In this document: positions 1 to 8,506 of the stretch, in pieces
Layout of the letters: every line of letters starts with the position of its first letter
Numbering within the stretch: position 1 is the first letter of the stretch
Assembly (NCBI RefSeq): GCF_014529935.1
Contig: NZ_JACVFC010000004.1
Span: forward strand, 124,001 to 188,000
Source of the DNA: Chitinophaga qingshengii
GTDB lineage: Bacteria > Bacteroidota > Bacteroidia > Chitinophagales > Chitinophagaceae
Direction of reading: 5' to 3'
Length of the DNA: 64,000 bases
The notes under the pieces: generated by a model
Databases searched by the model: none
What the model saw: only the letters and a program-made list of their open reading frames with translations
What the model was told of the DNA's origin: nothing
Translations under genes and position numbers: made by a program

Positions 1-688
1 TTTCCAGGTCCAGTGCCGTTATGAAATCCCGGGCATCGAAGCCGTGGTTGACGGCATTGCAGTATACGTTATGAATATCCAGCAACAGTCCGCAGGAAGT
101 GTCTTTCGATAGTTCATTGAGGAAACCGGTTTCGGTCAGTTCCTGATCGGGGAGGTCAATAAAGTAGACATTGTTTTCTACCAGGAAAGGCGCCCGGATA
201 TTGCTGCAAATGGTATTGATACGGTTGCCGATCATGTCCAGCACTTCATAGTCGTACGGCACGGGTACAGCCATTCCGGCATTGTGCTCCTGTTGTTCGT
301 TGTCGTGTACTTTCACGAAAGACAGGTGATCGCTGTGCCATACAAACGAGTAGCGCCGGTGCCATTCCTCCATTTTGCGGAGATAGTCCATATCGAAACT
401 GCCGGCACTGCCGAGTGAGTAGGAGATATTATGGGCGGTAAGCGGATAGTGTGCCGCGATTTTATGGAGTACGGCCATCCAGCTGTCTATTTCCTCAAAG
501 CGTTCATGGTGACCGTTGCCAAGGTCGGACCAGAACATGTCCGGGATAATTTCTACGTAGTCGCAGCAGGCGGGGTGACTGTCCAGGTACAGTTCCAGCG
601 ATGGATTATACAGCAGTCCTACGCCGAGTTGCGGGATGGTTTTTTCGTATAGCCGGCTGGTATAGCGGGCAGGTGTAGCGATAGACAT
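1..688 (-). CDS. DUF692/MNIO-family iron oxidase, 3' end cut by window
   Basis: Reading leftward from ATG at 688, about 229 residues are visible and the frame is still open at base 1. Family marks seen: an N-terminal GVGL start of the barrel, a WHSDHL stretch near residue 115, an ENNVYF strand near residue 165, and GLLLDIHNVYCNAVNHG near residue 200. These H, D, E and N residues are typical metal ligands of DUF692 (UPF0276), the multinuclear non-heme iron oxidases that modify Cys or Asp residues of peptides (MbnB, TglH, ChrH). The gene lies 54 bp behind a 79-residue protein with a CxxC motif on the same strand, suggesting an enzyme-substrate pair. A partner protein, if present, would lie beyond the window. 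Family assignment is firm; substrate is inference. Confidence 0.85.
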   Translation of the reverse strand, partial: MSIATPARYTSRLYEKTIPQLGVGLLYNPSLELYLDSHPACCDYVEIIPDMFWSDLGNGHHERFEEIDSWMAVLHKIAAHYPLTAHNISYSLGSAGSFDMDYLRKMEEWHRRYSFVWHSDHLSFVKVHDNEQQEHNAGMAVPVPYDYEVLDMIGNRINTICSNIRAPFLVENNVYFIDLPDQELTETGFLNELSKDTSCGLLLDIHNVYCNAVNHGFDARDFITALDLE

Positions 689-702
689 GGTAAGCAGTTT
701 AA

Positions 703-736
703 AAAGTCCCGCCCCGGAAGGAGGGAGCGGGACTTT
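703..736 (-). terminator. Intergenic terminator-like hairpin between CxxC peptide gene and MNIO gene
   Basis: Ten-base perfect arms (AAAGTCCCGC at 703-712 and its complement at 727-736) with a 14-base loop. On the minus strand the second arm runs into five T residues (705-701). It lies between the stop of the 79-residue gene and the start of the MNIO gene, so it could end part of the transcripts and leave the upstream gene more abundant. The T tract is short, which fits partial rather than complete termination. Confidence 0.6.
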
Positions 737-742
737 GGTTCG

Positions 743-982
743 TTAACGGCCGATGGCTGTTTCTTTAATGGGAGCCATTTTGTCGAGGTCCACTTTCACT
801 ACATGTTCCAGTTGTTCCCGGATGTTGAAGTGAACGCCGGACAGGCAAGCCTGGCAGCCGCGGGGATTAATTTTGGAGATCACCAGTTCCTGTAATCTGG
901 CGATATCGGCCATTTTGGTGCCTTTGGGAACGGCGAGATCTACATGGCCGTCAGTTCCGTAATGAACTTCTGCTGTACGCAT
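743..982 (-). CDS. Small CxxC protein, candidate MNIO substrate
   Basis: A 79-residue protein with only two cysteines, C43 and C46, in the context RGCQACLSG, about 33 residues from the C-terminus. The N-terminal half is mixed polar and hydrophobic with no signal peptide or membrane segment. It is the first gene of a two-gene minus-strand unit followed 54 bp later by a DUF692/MNIO enzyme. MNIO enzymes act on short Cys-containing peptides encoded next to them, so a precursor role is plausible. Alternatives are a small metal- or cluster-carrying protein or an accessory protein. It resembles NifU only in having a CxxC; the surrounding residues do not fit. I do not recognise the family, and the function is not established. 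Confidence 0.8.
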   Translation of the reverse strand: MRTAEVHYGTDGHVDLAVPKGTKMADIARLQELVISKINPRGCQACLSGVHFNIREQLEHVVKVDLDKMAPIKETAIGR

Positions 983-1077
983 GACATTTGGTTTTGGGGT
1001 GATAAATGATAGATATAAAAACTAAAAAGCTGCTCGTTCAGATGCCAGTCATTCTGAGATATTGGGGTGACAGGATT

Positions 1078-1085
1078 CAAAGGTA
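1078..1085 (-). promoter_or_regulatory. -7 box (TACCTTTG) upstream of the CxxC-protein/MNIO unit
   Basis: Minus-strand TACCTTTG matches the Bacteroidota -7 consensus TAnnTTTG. It predicts a start of transcription near 1071 and a leader of about 90 nt. No clear -33 TTTG box is visible at the expected distance. Confidence 0.4.
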
Positions 1086-1274
1086 GGATATTTGAGAAAG
1101 ATAATGCACCGTATTTGTACGGGAAAAATGTCTTCGTATTTCCCCTGAAAGCTGCCGCTGCCTTACTGTTTTATGAAACAATTATTGTATGTAAAAAAAG
1201 CCTTCTATCATAGGCTTCTCAAAAAAAAATCTTAAAAAAAGAAATTTTATTCCATTATTAAATTTCAAATCGCG

Positions 1275-1282
1275 TAACTTTG
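1275..1282 (+). promoter_or_regulatory. -7 box (TAACTTTG) of carB
   Basis: TAACTTTG followed by C fits TAnnTTTG. Transcription would start near 1289, giving a leader of about 60 nt before the carB ATG. The same octamer stands upstream of purH (6817) and the HU gene (16379). No matching -33 TTTG is seen. Confidence 0.5.
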
Positions 1283-1351
1283 CACGATTTTTTTGGTCCC
1301 TCGTACGGCATTAAAATCAATGTGGTTTTTCATTTTCAATAGATTACAAAA

Positions 1352-4168
1352 ATGCCAAAAGACTCATCTATCAAATCTGTCCTCATTATCGGATCTGGAC
1401 CCATTATTATTGGTCAGGCTTGTGAATTTGACTATTCTGGTTCCCAGGCAGCACGTTCGTTGCGGGAAGAAGGAATTAAAGTGATTTTGATTAATTCCAA
1501 CCCGGCTACCATCATGACGGATCCTATGATGGCCGATAAGGTTTATTTGCTCCCATTAACCGTGGAAAGCATTGAGCAGATTCTGGAAGAAAACCAGATT
1601 GATGCCGTATTACCTACCATGGGTGGTCAAACAGCACTGAACCTTTGTAAAGAGGTAGATGAGCTGGGAGTTTGGGAGAAGTATAATGTTCGCCTGATAG
1701 GGGTAGACATTAAAGCGATTGACAAAGCGGAAGACCGCGAACAGTTCCGTCAGTGGATGATTCAGATCGGTATACCGGTGGCGCCTGCTAAAACAGCAAA
1801 CTCCTTCCTGGAAGGTAAAGAGTTTGCGCAGGAGATAGGCTTCCCGCTGGTAATCCGTCCTTCTTTCACCCTGGGTGGTACCGGTGGCGGTTTCGTACAC
1901 AGCAAAGAAGACCTGGATGAAGCGCTGGACCGTGGTCTGAAAGCCTCTCCTATCCACGAAGTACTGGTAGAGAAAGCCGTACTGGGATGGAAAGAGTATG
2001 AGCTGGAGCTGTTGCGTGATAAGAATGACAACGTAGTGATCATCTGTACGGTGGAAAACCTGGACCCGATGGGTATCCACACGGGTGACTCCATCACCGT
2101 GGCACCTGCCATGACCCTGAGCGATACTGCCTTCCAGGACATGCGTAACAAAGCCATGAAGATGATGCGCGACCTGGGCAACTTTGCCGGTGGTTGTAAC
2201 GTACAGTTCTCCCTTAACCCGGAAAATGAAGAACTGATCGCGATCGAGATCAACCCGCGTGTGAGCCGCTCTTCTGCACTGGCTTCCAAAGCTACCGGTT
2301 ATCCGATTGCGAAGATCGCTGCTAAACTGGCGATTGGCTACACCCTGGATGAACTGGAAAACCAGATCACCAAAACCACTTCCGCTTTCTTCGAACCGGC
2401 GCTGGATTACGTTATCGTAAAAATGCCACGCTGGAACTTCGATAAATTTAAAGGTGCAGACGATACCCTGGGCCTGCAGATGAAATCAGTAGGTGAAGTA
2501 ATGGCCATCGGCCGTACTTTCCCGGAAGCTTTACAGAAAGCCTGCCAGAGCCTTGAGAACGATGCACTGGGTCTGGGTTACTATGGCAAGTCCCTGATGA
2601 AATCTGAACAACTCATCGAAAAACTGAAACGTCCAACCTGGGATCGCATCTTCCGCATTAAAGATGCCCTGATGGCCGGCGCTTCTGTGAAACATATTCA
2701 CCAGCAGACTTACATCGATCGCTGGTTCCTGCACCAGATACAGGATATCGTAAATCTGGAAAAACAACTGGCAGAGCACGACCTGACCACCGTTCCGGCA
2801 GATATGCTGAGAGACGCCAAAAAAATGGGCTTCTCCGACCAGCAGCTGGCAGTGATCCTGGGTAACTGCGAGGAAGAAGAAGTATATGAAAAGAGAAAAG
2901 CCAACGGTATTGTACGCACCTATAAAATGGTAGATACCTGCGCTGCAGAGTTTGAAGCGAAAACGCCTTACTTCTATTCCACTTTCGATACAGAAAACGA
3001 AAGCAAGGTAACCGACCGCAAAAAAATCATCGTACTGGGCTCCGGTCCAAACAGGATTGGTCAGGGTATTGAATTTGACTACTGCTGTACACACGGTCTG
3101 CAGGCTATCCAGGATTGCGGATATGAAGCGATCATGGTAAACTGTAACCCTGAAACAGTATCCACCGATTTCGACATGGCGGATAAACTGTACTTCGAAC
3201 CGGTATTCTGGGAACACCTGTGGGAAATCATCGAGCTGGAAAAACCAGAAGGGGTGATTGTACAGTTGGGTGGTCAGACAGCGCTGAAGCTGGCGAAACG
3301 CCTGGAAGAAAAAGGGGTTAAAATCATCGGAACTTCTTTCGATAACATGGATATCGCTGAAGACCGTGGCCGCTTCTCCGACATGCTGAAAGATCTGGGT
3401 ATCCCTTATCCGAAATATGGTACCGCCCTGAATACGGACGACGCTATCGAAGTAGCGAAAGAAGTAGGTTACCCGGTACTGGTACGTCCTTCTTATGTAT
3501 TGGGCGGTCAGCGTATGCGTATCGTAATCAACGAAGAAGAGCTGGAACAATCGGTATTAAGCCTGCTGCGTCACTTGCCGGGCAATAAGATCCTGATCGA
3601 CCACTTCCTGGACCGTTGCCAGGAGGCGGAAATCGACGGTATCTTTGATGGTACCGATTTCCACGTGATGGGTGTAATGGAACATATTGAGCCTGCCGGC
3701 ATCCACAGTGGTGACAGCCATGCGTTGCTGCCAGCTTTCAACCTGACGCCGATTGAAGTAACGACCATGGAATACTACGCGGAAAAAATTGCCCGCGCAC
3801 TGAATATCCGCGGTCTGATCAACATTCAGTTTGCCGTGAAAGACGGCCAGGTGTATGTGATTGAAGCAAACCCACGTGCTTCCCGTACCACACCGTTTAT
3901 TGCGAAAGCTTACCAGGTGCCTTACCTGAACATCGCTACCAAAGTGATGATCGGTGATAAGAAACTGAAAGACTTCAAGATCGAAAAGAAACTGACCGGC
4001 TTTGCTATCAAAGAACCAGTGTTCTCCTTCAATAAGTTCCCGGGCGTGAATAAAGAGCTGGGGCCTGAAATGAAGTCCACCGGTGAAGCGATCCGCTTTA
4101 TCAAAGACCTGAGGGATCCTTACTTCCGTCAGTTGTATAAAGAGAAAAGTATGTACCTGTCTAAATAG
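1352..4168 (+). CDS. carB: Carbamoyl-phosphate synthase large subunit without MGS domain
   Basis: Makes carbamoyl phosphate from bicarbonate, ammonia (passed on from CarA) and two ATP, feeding pyrimidine and arginine synthesis in the cytoplasm. Both synthase halves are present: IIGSGPIIIGQACEFDYSG near residue 13 and VLGSGPNRIGQGIEFDYCC near residue 558, each followed by an ATP-grasp domain. It has 938 residues against about 1070 for the E. coli enzyme. After the sequence GPEMKSTGEAI it ends within about 30 residues, so the C-terminal MGS-like domain that binds UMP and ornithine in E. coli is absent. The stop is followed by a strong terminator, so this looks like a natural end rather than a frameshift. 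carA is not adjacent. Confidence 0.97.
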   Translation: MPKDSSIKSVLIIGSGPIIIGQACEFDYSGSQAARSLREEGIKVILINSNPATIMTDPMMADKVYLLPLTVESIEQILEENQIDAVLPTMGGQTALNLCKEVDELGVWEKYNVRLIGVDIKAIDKAEDREQFRQWMIQIGIPVAPAKTANSFLEGKEFAQEIGFPLVIRPSFTLGGTGGGFVHSKEDLDEALDRGLKASPIHEVLVEKAVLGWKEYELELLRDKNDNVVIICTVENLDPMGIHTGDSITVAPAMTLSDTAFQDMRNKAMKMMRDLGNFAGGCNVQFSLNPENEELIAIEINPRVSRSSALASKATGYPIAKIAAKLAIGYTLDELENQITKTTSAFFEPALDYVIVKMPRWNFDKFKGADDTLGLQMKSVGEVMAIGRTFPEALQKACQSLENDALGLGYYGKSLMKSEQLIEKLKRPTWDRIFRIKDALMAGASVKHIHQQTYIDRWFLHQIQDIVNLEKQLAEHDLTTVPADMLRDAKKMGFSDQQLAVILGNCEEEEVYEKRKANGIVRTYKMVDTCAAEFEAKTPYFYSTFDTENESKVTDRKKIIVLGSGPNRIGQGIEFDYCCTHGLQAIQDCGYEAIMVNCNPETVSTDFDMADKLYFEPVFWEHLWEIIELEKPEGVIVQLGGQTALKLAKRLEEKGVKIIGTSFDNMDIAEDRGRFSDMLKDLGIPYPKYGTALNTDDAIEVAKEVGYPVLVRPSYVLGGQRMRIVINEEELEQSVLSLLRHLPGNKILIDHFLDRCQEAEIDGIFDGTDFHVMGVMEHIEPAGIHSGDSHALLPAFNLTPIEVTTMEYYAEKIARALNIRGLINIQFAVKDGQVYVIEANPRASRTTPFIAKAYQVPYLNIATKVMIGDKKLKDFKIEKKLTGFAIKEPVFSFNKFPGVNKELGPEMKSTGEAIRFIKDLRDPYFRQLYKEKSMYLSK

Positions 4169-4184
4169 AACAGGTCTGCATAAT

Positions 4185-4231
4185 AAAATAGAAAAGCCCG
4201 TCAGTATCGTACTGACGGGCTTTTCTATTTT
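4185..4231. terminator. Strong 22-bp-stem terminator after carB
   Basis: Perfect 22-base arms (4185-4206 and 4210-4231) around a TCG loop, with a GC-rich core GCCCGTCAGTA and A-rich/T-rich flanks. It works in both directions in principle; here it ends carB. Confidence 0.9.
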
Positions 4232-4263
4232 ATCAGTTATATGTGACAGTTATAAAAATAACA

Positions 4264-4285
4264 GAGCCTGATAAAGATCAGGCTC
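4264..4285 (+). terminator. Second hairpin behind carB
   Basis: Nine-base perfect arms (GAGCCTGAT, 4264-4272 and 4277-4285) around AAAG, followed by CTTCTTTTCCC. It has terminator shape and stands 32 bp behind the first terminator, with no gene between them. Confidence 0.6.
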
Positions 4286-4604
4286 CTTCTTTTCCCTCAA
4301 AATAACCATTAAAGACACGACTATTGAATCTTGATACGACACAAATAGCGTGACCGGTAATGCATTTTACAAATAATATTATATTTAAAGAAGATGTTAA
4401 CTAATCAATAACAGATTTGGGAAGTTGATATATTTATCATATTGATATTTAATGTATTATATAATACGAAAGATTTGGGTCTAATTTATCTTAACACGTC
4501 CTGAAGCAAAAATTACCTAGTTATCATATCTTTTTCGCATGTGCTGTTTTTGCTGTTTTGAGACGGTTTAAAGCTTACATTTAAAGATACAAAAGTTAAC
4601 CCTT

Positions 4605-6692
4605 ATGCAATTTGAGTCATCCATGTTTGTTACGGCATGTTGGAAACGTGCGCCCTTTCTGCGATTAACCATCCCATTACTGACGGGGGCCTGCATGCAG
4701 TTATATGTACCCCTAACCGCAGTATGGTTGTATATCCTTATTCTGTCTGCATCTGCGGGGTTATTGTGTACTCGTTTGTTACCGGTGGCATACCGTTACC
4801 ATTTTGCATGGGCGGGTGGTATTCCTGTTTTTATCTTACTGTATGGCAGCGGTGCCCTCTTGCTGTTTTCTGCCGATATGCGACAAAGCAACGGGTATTT
4901 TTCCGCTGCAACAGATAGCAGTCGGTATTGGATGGCCAGGGTAGAAGAACCATTGGTCGACAAACCCCGTTCCCGTAAAACAATACTGGCGGTTACTGCC
5001 GTATACACGCAGGGTGTATGGAGGCCGGCCCGTGGCCGTTTATTAGCCTATTTCAGCAGGAATAGTGCTGCATCGGCATTAACATATGGCTCCGTGGTAT
5101 TATTGGCAAAAAAGCCCGTTAAAATTAATAATAACGGCAATCCCGGCGCCTTTGACTACCGCCGTTATTGTGCAGGACAGCAGCTGTATGAGCAGATATT
5201 CCTGAAAGGAGGCGATTACCGGCAGTTGGCCCGTGCTCCTGCCCGCAACATGACGGCCTGGCTGTTACAAGCCCGGGATTTTTGTTTGCACCAGTTGAAA
5301 ATACGCATTGGAGCGGGACCGGAAGCAGGTATGGCGGAAGCGTTGCTGATTGGTTACCGGCAGGACCTGGACCCCGACGTGGTGAGTGCGTACAGCAATA
5401 CCGGTATTGTGCATATCATCGCCATCTCAGGAATGCACCTGGCATTGTTATACGGTTCCCTGCTATGGCTGTTACGCTGGTTGCCCGCCAGGAAAGCGGC
5501 GAATGCCCTGCGGGCGATGATATTGTTGCTGGTCTTATGGGGCTTTGCCCTGCTGACCGGTGCTTCTGCTTCTGTATTGCGGGCAGCTGTGATGTTTTCG
5601 GGGATTACCATCGGCAACCTGTTGCTGGGCAGGAAAGCCAGTACCTACAATACGCTGGCCGCTTCTGCTTTTGTATTGTTATGTTACCAGCCCTGGCTGG
5701 CTATTGATGCCGGTTTCCAGCTGTCGTACCTGGCGGTGCTCAGCATACTCCTGTTTTATGATAAGATCTATCAATGCTGGCCGCTCCGGTCCCGCTGGGC
5801 GAAGGCTATCTGGCAACTGGCCGCGTTGTCGCTGGCGGCACAGATACTTACCCTGCCGGTATCCGTTTATTATTTTCACCAGTTCCCGGTTTATTTTCTG
5901 CCTGCCAATCTTTTAGCAGTCCCCTTATCTACTGTGGTGATTTATGGAGAAGTGATGCTGTTGCTGTTATCTCCTTTTGATGCACCGGCAGGATGGGCCG
6001 GCATGGCGCTCCACTGGCTGATACATGCAATGAATGTGAGCGTAGCCTGGTTGGGACAACTACCTTTTGCCCTGGTACAGGGATTACAATGGAGCCTGTT
6101 GCAGACGGGCTGTTGTTACCTGCTCATCGCGGGACTGGCAGGGTGGTGGTGCCGGCAATACCGCCGCGGATACTGGCTGGCGCTGGCAGCCTGCTGGGGA
6201 ATGGTGGCTGATCAGGCTATACAACAAATCAACAACCGGCAGCGGCGGCAGCTGATCGTCTATAACGTTCCCGCCTATACGGCGATAGATGTTGTTGGAG
6301 AAGGTAAGGTACAGTTTATCGGCCATGACAGTATGTTGTCGCTGTCGCCGATACAGGCGGCCCGCACAGCACTGGGCGTGAAACCCGGCATCGTAGCCGG
6401 TTTGTATCGGCATGGCCGTCACGTTTCCTTTGGGCGCCGGCAGCTGGCGATATTGGATAGTGTTTTACCCGTTGGCGCTCCGGCTACCCGTTGGCGGGTC
6501 ACCTATGTATTACTGAATGGGCGTATCAGGGCAAATATGAACCGGGTGCTGGCATTATATGATTGCGATACCGTGATATTCGGGGCTGCCTGCCCGCCAT
6601 ACCGTATCCGGCATTGGGTAGAAGAATGCACTGCTGCCGGTATTCCTTATTACAGTATCCCGGCAGCAGGTGCAAAGATGATCCCGTTTTAA
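4605..6692 (+). CDS. comEC: ComEC/Rec2-type DNA-uptake channel protein
   Basis: Inner-membrane channel thought to move single-stranded DNA into the cytoplasm during natural transformation. An N-terminal DUF4131-like region with several membrane spans and a soluble segment (residues ~25-200) is followed by the polytopic Competence domain (~215-510), where SNTGIVHIIAISGMHLALLYG near residue 265 is the signature (split here: SNTGIVHIIAIS, then GMHLALLYG). The C-terminal ~160 residues are soluble and short. They show no HxHxDH metallo-beta-lactamase motif, unlike Bacillus ComEC, which agrees with many Bacteroidota homologues. ATG at 4605 is used; ATG 4623 is an alternative. Stands alone between carB and purH. 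Confidence 0.9.
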   Translation: MQFESSMFVTACWKRAPFLRLTIPLLTGACMQLYVPLTAVWLYILILSASAGLLCTRLLPVAYRYHFAWAGGIPVFILLYGSGALLLFSADMRQSNGYFSAATDSSRYWMARVEEPLVDKPRSRKTILAVTAVYTQGVWRPARGRLLAYFSRNSAASALTYGSVVLLAKKPVKINNNGNPGAFDYRRYCAGQQLYEQIFLKGGDYRQLARAPARNMTAWLLQARDFCLHQLKIRIGAGPEAGMAEALLIGYRQDLDPDVVSAYSNTGIVHIIAISGMHLALLYGSLLWLLRWLPARKAANALRAMILLLVLWGFALLTGASASVLRAAVMFSGITIGNLLLGRKASTYNTLAASAFVLLCYQPWLAIDAGFQLSYLAVLSILLFYDKIYQCWPLRSRWAKAIWQLAALSLAAQILTLPVSVYYFHQFPVYFLPANLLAVPLSTVVIYGEVMLLLLSPFDAPAGWAGMALHWLIHAMNVSVAWLGQLPFALVQGLQWSLLQTGCCYLLIAGLAGWWCRQYRRGYWLALAACWGMVADQAIQQINNRQRRQLIVYNVPAYTAIDVVGEGKVQFIGHDSMLSLSPIQAARTALGVKPGIVAGLYRHGRHVSFGRRQLAILDSVLPVGAPATRWRVTYVLLNGRIRANMNRVLALYDCDTVIFGAACPPYRIRHWVEECTAAGIPYYSIPAAGAKMIPF

Positions 6693-6816
6693 TCCTGCTT
6701 GCTGTTAGGGAAGGGTATTCATCAAAATAAATATTTTTTCGTTGCCCGGCCCGGTGTTCCAGGCCTTCCCGGCATACTCTCCGGTAGCAGAAAATGGAAA
6801 AGTGATCCTGACGTGT

Positions 6817-6824
6817 TAACTTTG
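6817..6824 (+). promoter_or_regulatory. -7 box (TAACTTTG) of purH
   Basis: TAACTTTG followed by C, identical to the carB box. Transcription would start near 6831, about 55 nt ahead of the purH ATG at 6886. A 67-codon frame starting at 6699 spans this box and is rejected as a gene. Confidence 0.5.
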
Positions 6825-6885
6825 CGCAACTTTTCGGTTCCGGACCAGGGGCCTATGTTATTAAAATTTCTAATGTTTTCCATTC

Positions 6886-8400
6886 ATGCAAAAGCAAATT
6901 AAATCAGCGCTGATCTCCGTTTTCTATAAAGATAACCTGGAGAACATTGTTAAAAAATTAGGTGAACAAGGTGTAACCATCTATTCTACCGGTGGTACCC
7001 AAAAATTCATTGAGGAACAGGGCGTAAAGTGCGTGGCGGTAGAAGATCTGACAGCTTATCCGTCTATCCTGGGCGGTCGTGTAAAAACACTGCATCCTAA
7101 AGTATTTGGTGGTATCCTGGCGCGTCGTGAAAATCCGCAGGATCTGGAACAACTGAAACAATACGAGATCCCTGAAATAGACCTGGTGATCGTAGACCTG
7201 TATCCGTTTGAAGAAACCGTGAAAAACACGACAGAAGAACAGGCGATCATCGAAAAAATAGACATAGGCGGTGTATCCCTGATCCGTGCAGCTGGCAAGA
7301 ACTTCAAAGATGTGGTGATTGTAGCTTCCAAAGATCAGTATGGCGACCTGGAAAAAGTGCTGACAGAAAACAACGGCGCCACTTCCCTGCAGGACCGCAG
7401 AAACTTTGCTGCTAAAGCATTTGAAGTATGTGCCCACTATGATGTGGCCATCTCCCAATATTTCCTGAACAACGAGCCTGGTGATTACTTCCAGGTATCC
7501 GTTCCGCAGGGCCAGGTAAACCGTTACGGTGAAAACCCTCACCAGCGCGGTGTTTTCTACGGCAATCTGAACGATATTTTCAATAAACTACATGGTAAGG
7601 AACTTTCCTTCAACAACCTGGTAGACGTGGACGCTGCCTGCCAGCTGATACAGGAATTTACCGAAACTACTTTCGCTGTTATCAAACATACCAACGTATG
7701 CGGCATTGCTTCCCGCGCTACCCTGAAAGAAGCCTGGGACGCAGCATTGGCCGGTGATAAGGAAAGCGCCTTCGGTGGTGTACTGGTATGCAACAAAACC
7801 ATCGATAAAACCACTGCCGAATCCATCAGCGAAATATTCTTTGAAATCCTGATTGCACCTGGTTTTGATGCAGAAGCACTGACGGTACTGCAAGCCAAGA
7901 AAAACCGTATTCTCCTGGAACAGAAACAGCCGGTTAAGAGCAAGTACATGTATAAAAATGTACTGAACGGCGTACTGCTGCAGGACAGCGACAACGGTAA
8001 CTATAAAGAATGGAACGATGTGGGGGCTCATGCCGCTACCGCCGAACAGAAAGCAGATCTGGAGTTTGCCAACATTGTATGTAAACACCTGAAATCCAAT
8101 GCTATCGCCCTGGTGAGAGACAAACAGCTGATCGGTAAAGGCTGTGGTCAGACTTCCCGTATCGACGCGCTGCGCCATGCTATTGAAAAAGCCGGCCAGT
8201 TCAGCTTCGACCTGAAAGGTGCGGTGATGGCTTCCGACGCTTTCTTCCCCTTCGATGACTGCGTACGTATTGCCCACGAACAGGGTATTGCAGCAGTGAT
8301 CCAGCCAGGAGGTTCCGTTCGTGACAACGATTCTATCGAATTCTGCAAACAACATGATATGGCCATGGTAATGACCGGCATGCGTCATTTCCGCCACTAA
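6886..8400 (+). CDS. purH: Bifunctional AICAR formyltransferase / IMP cyclohydrolase
   Basis: Carries out the last two steps of purine synthesis: AICAR plus formyl-tetrahydrofolate to FAICAR, then ring closure to IMP. The N-terminal MGS-like cyclohydrolase domain (residues ~1-145) begins KSALISVFYKDNLENIV and contains YSTGGTQKFI and LGGRVKTLHPKVFGGIL. The transformylase domain follows, with KHTNVCGIA near residue 267, the family KHxNxCG motif holding the catalytic Lys-His, and IQPGGSVRDNDSI near the end. Its 504 residues are close to the usual 510-530. It is a single-gene unit with its own -7 box and terminator. Confidence 0.97.
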   Translation: MQKQIKSALISVFYKDNLENIVKKLGEQGVTIYSTGGTQKFIEEQGVKCVAVEDLTAYPSILGGRVKTLHPKVFGGILARRENPQDLEQLKQYEIPEIDLVIVDLYPFEETVKNTTEEQAIIEKIDIGGVSLIRAAGKNFKDVVIVASKDQYGDLEKVLTENNGATSLQDRRNFAAKAFEVCAHYDVAISQYFLNNEPGDYFQVSVPQGQVNRYGENPHQRGVFYGNLNDIFNKLHGKELSFNNLVDVDAACQLIQEFTETTFAVIKHTNVCGIASRATLKEAWDAALAGDKESAFGGVLVCNKTIDKTTAESISEIFFEILIAPGFDAEALTVLQAKKNRILLEQKQPVKSKYMYKNVLNGVLLQDSDNGNYKEWNDVGAHAATAEQKADLEFANIVCKHLKSNAIALVRDKQLIGKGCGQTSRIDALRHAIEKAGQFSFDLKGAVMASDAFFPFDDCVRIAHEQGIAAVIQPGGSVRDNDSIEFCKQHDMAMVMTGMRHFRH

Positions 8401-8426
8401 TCGGGTTTAACAGTAAAAAAATAACG

Positions 8427-8459
8427 GCGAAGGATCAGCAATGACCTTCGCTTTTTTTT
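8427..8459 (+). terminator. purH terminator
   Basis: Arms GCGAAGG (8427-8433) and CCTTCGC (8445-8451) followed by eight T residues (8452-8459): a standard intrinsic terminator. Confidence 0.9.
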
Positions 8460-8506
8460 AAAGAAAAATTGGCGGCATTGCCTGAAAATAGCTAGTATTG
8501 TCATTC

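Larger units (their letters stand above)
983..1351. other. Divergent intergenic region before carB
   Basis: 369 bp without a gene. It holds the minus-strand -7 box at 1078-1085, a short hairpin (AGCCT/AGGCT, 1199-1216) flanked by A/T runs that would read as a terminator only on the minus strand, and the carB -7 box at 1275-1282. A 63-codon plus-strand reading frame here overlaps carB in another frame and has no coding character. Confidence 0.5.
4169..4604. other. Intergenic region carB-comEC
   Basis: 436 bp. The first 120 bp hold the two hairpins described separately. The remaining ~320 bp are very AT-rich, without an open frame or RNA gene that I recognise, and presumably carry the comEC promoter; no clear TAnnTTTG box was found there. 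Confidence 0.5.

Noticed and set aside
431..652. Plus-strand 73-codon frame
   Set aside because: It is antisense to the MNIO gene, whose family motifs are clear on the minus strand.
743..982. NifU/thioredoxin-like reading of the CxxC protein
   Set aside because: Only the CxxC spacing agrees. The conserved residues around the NifU C-terminal CxxC and the thioredoxin fold elements are missing.
1293..1484. 63-codon frame at the carB start
   Set aside because: It overlaps carB in another frame and shows no family features.
2531..3550. Long antisense frame (339 codons) within carB
   Set aside because: Phe/Tyr/Val-rich composition typical of the shadow of a conserved gene; the same applies to the long antisense frames at 10509-11528, 27646-28371, 28390-29163 and 49595-50395.
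6699..6902. 67-codon frame before purH
   Set aside because: It runs through the purH -7 box and into purH in another frame; no family features.
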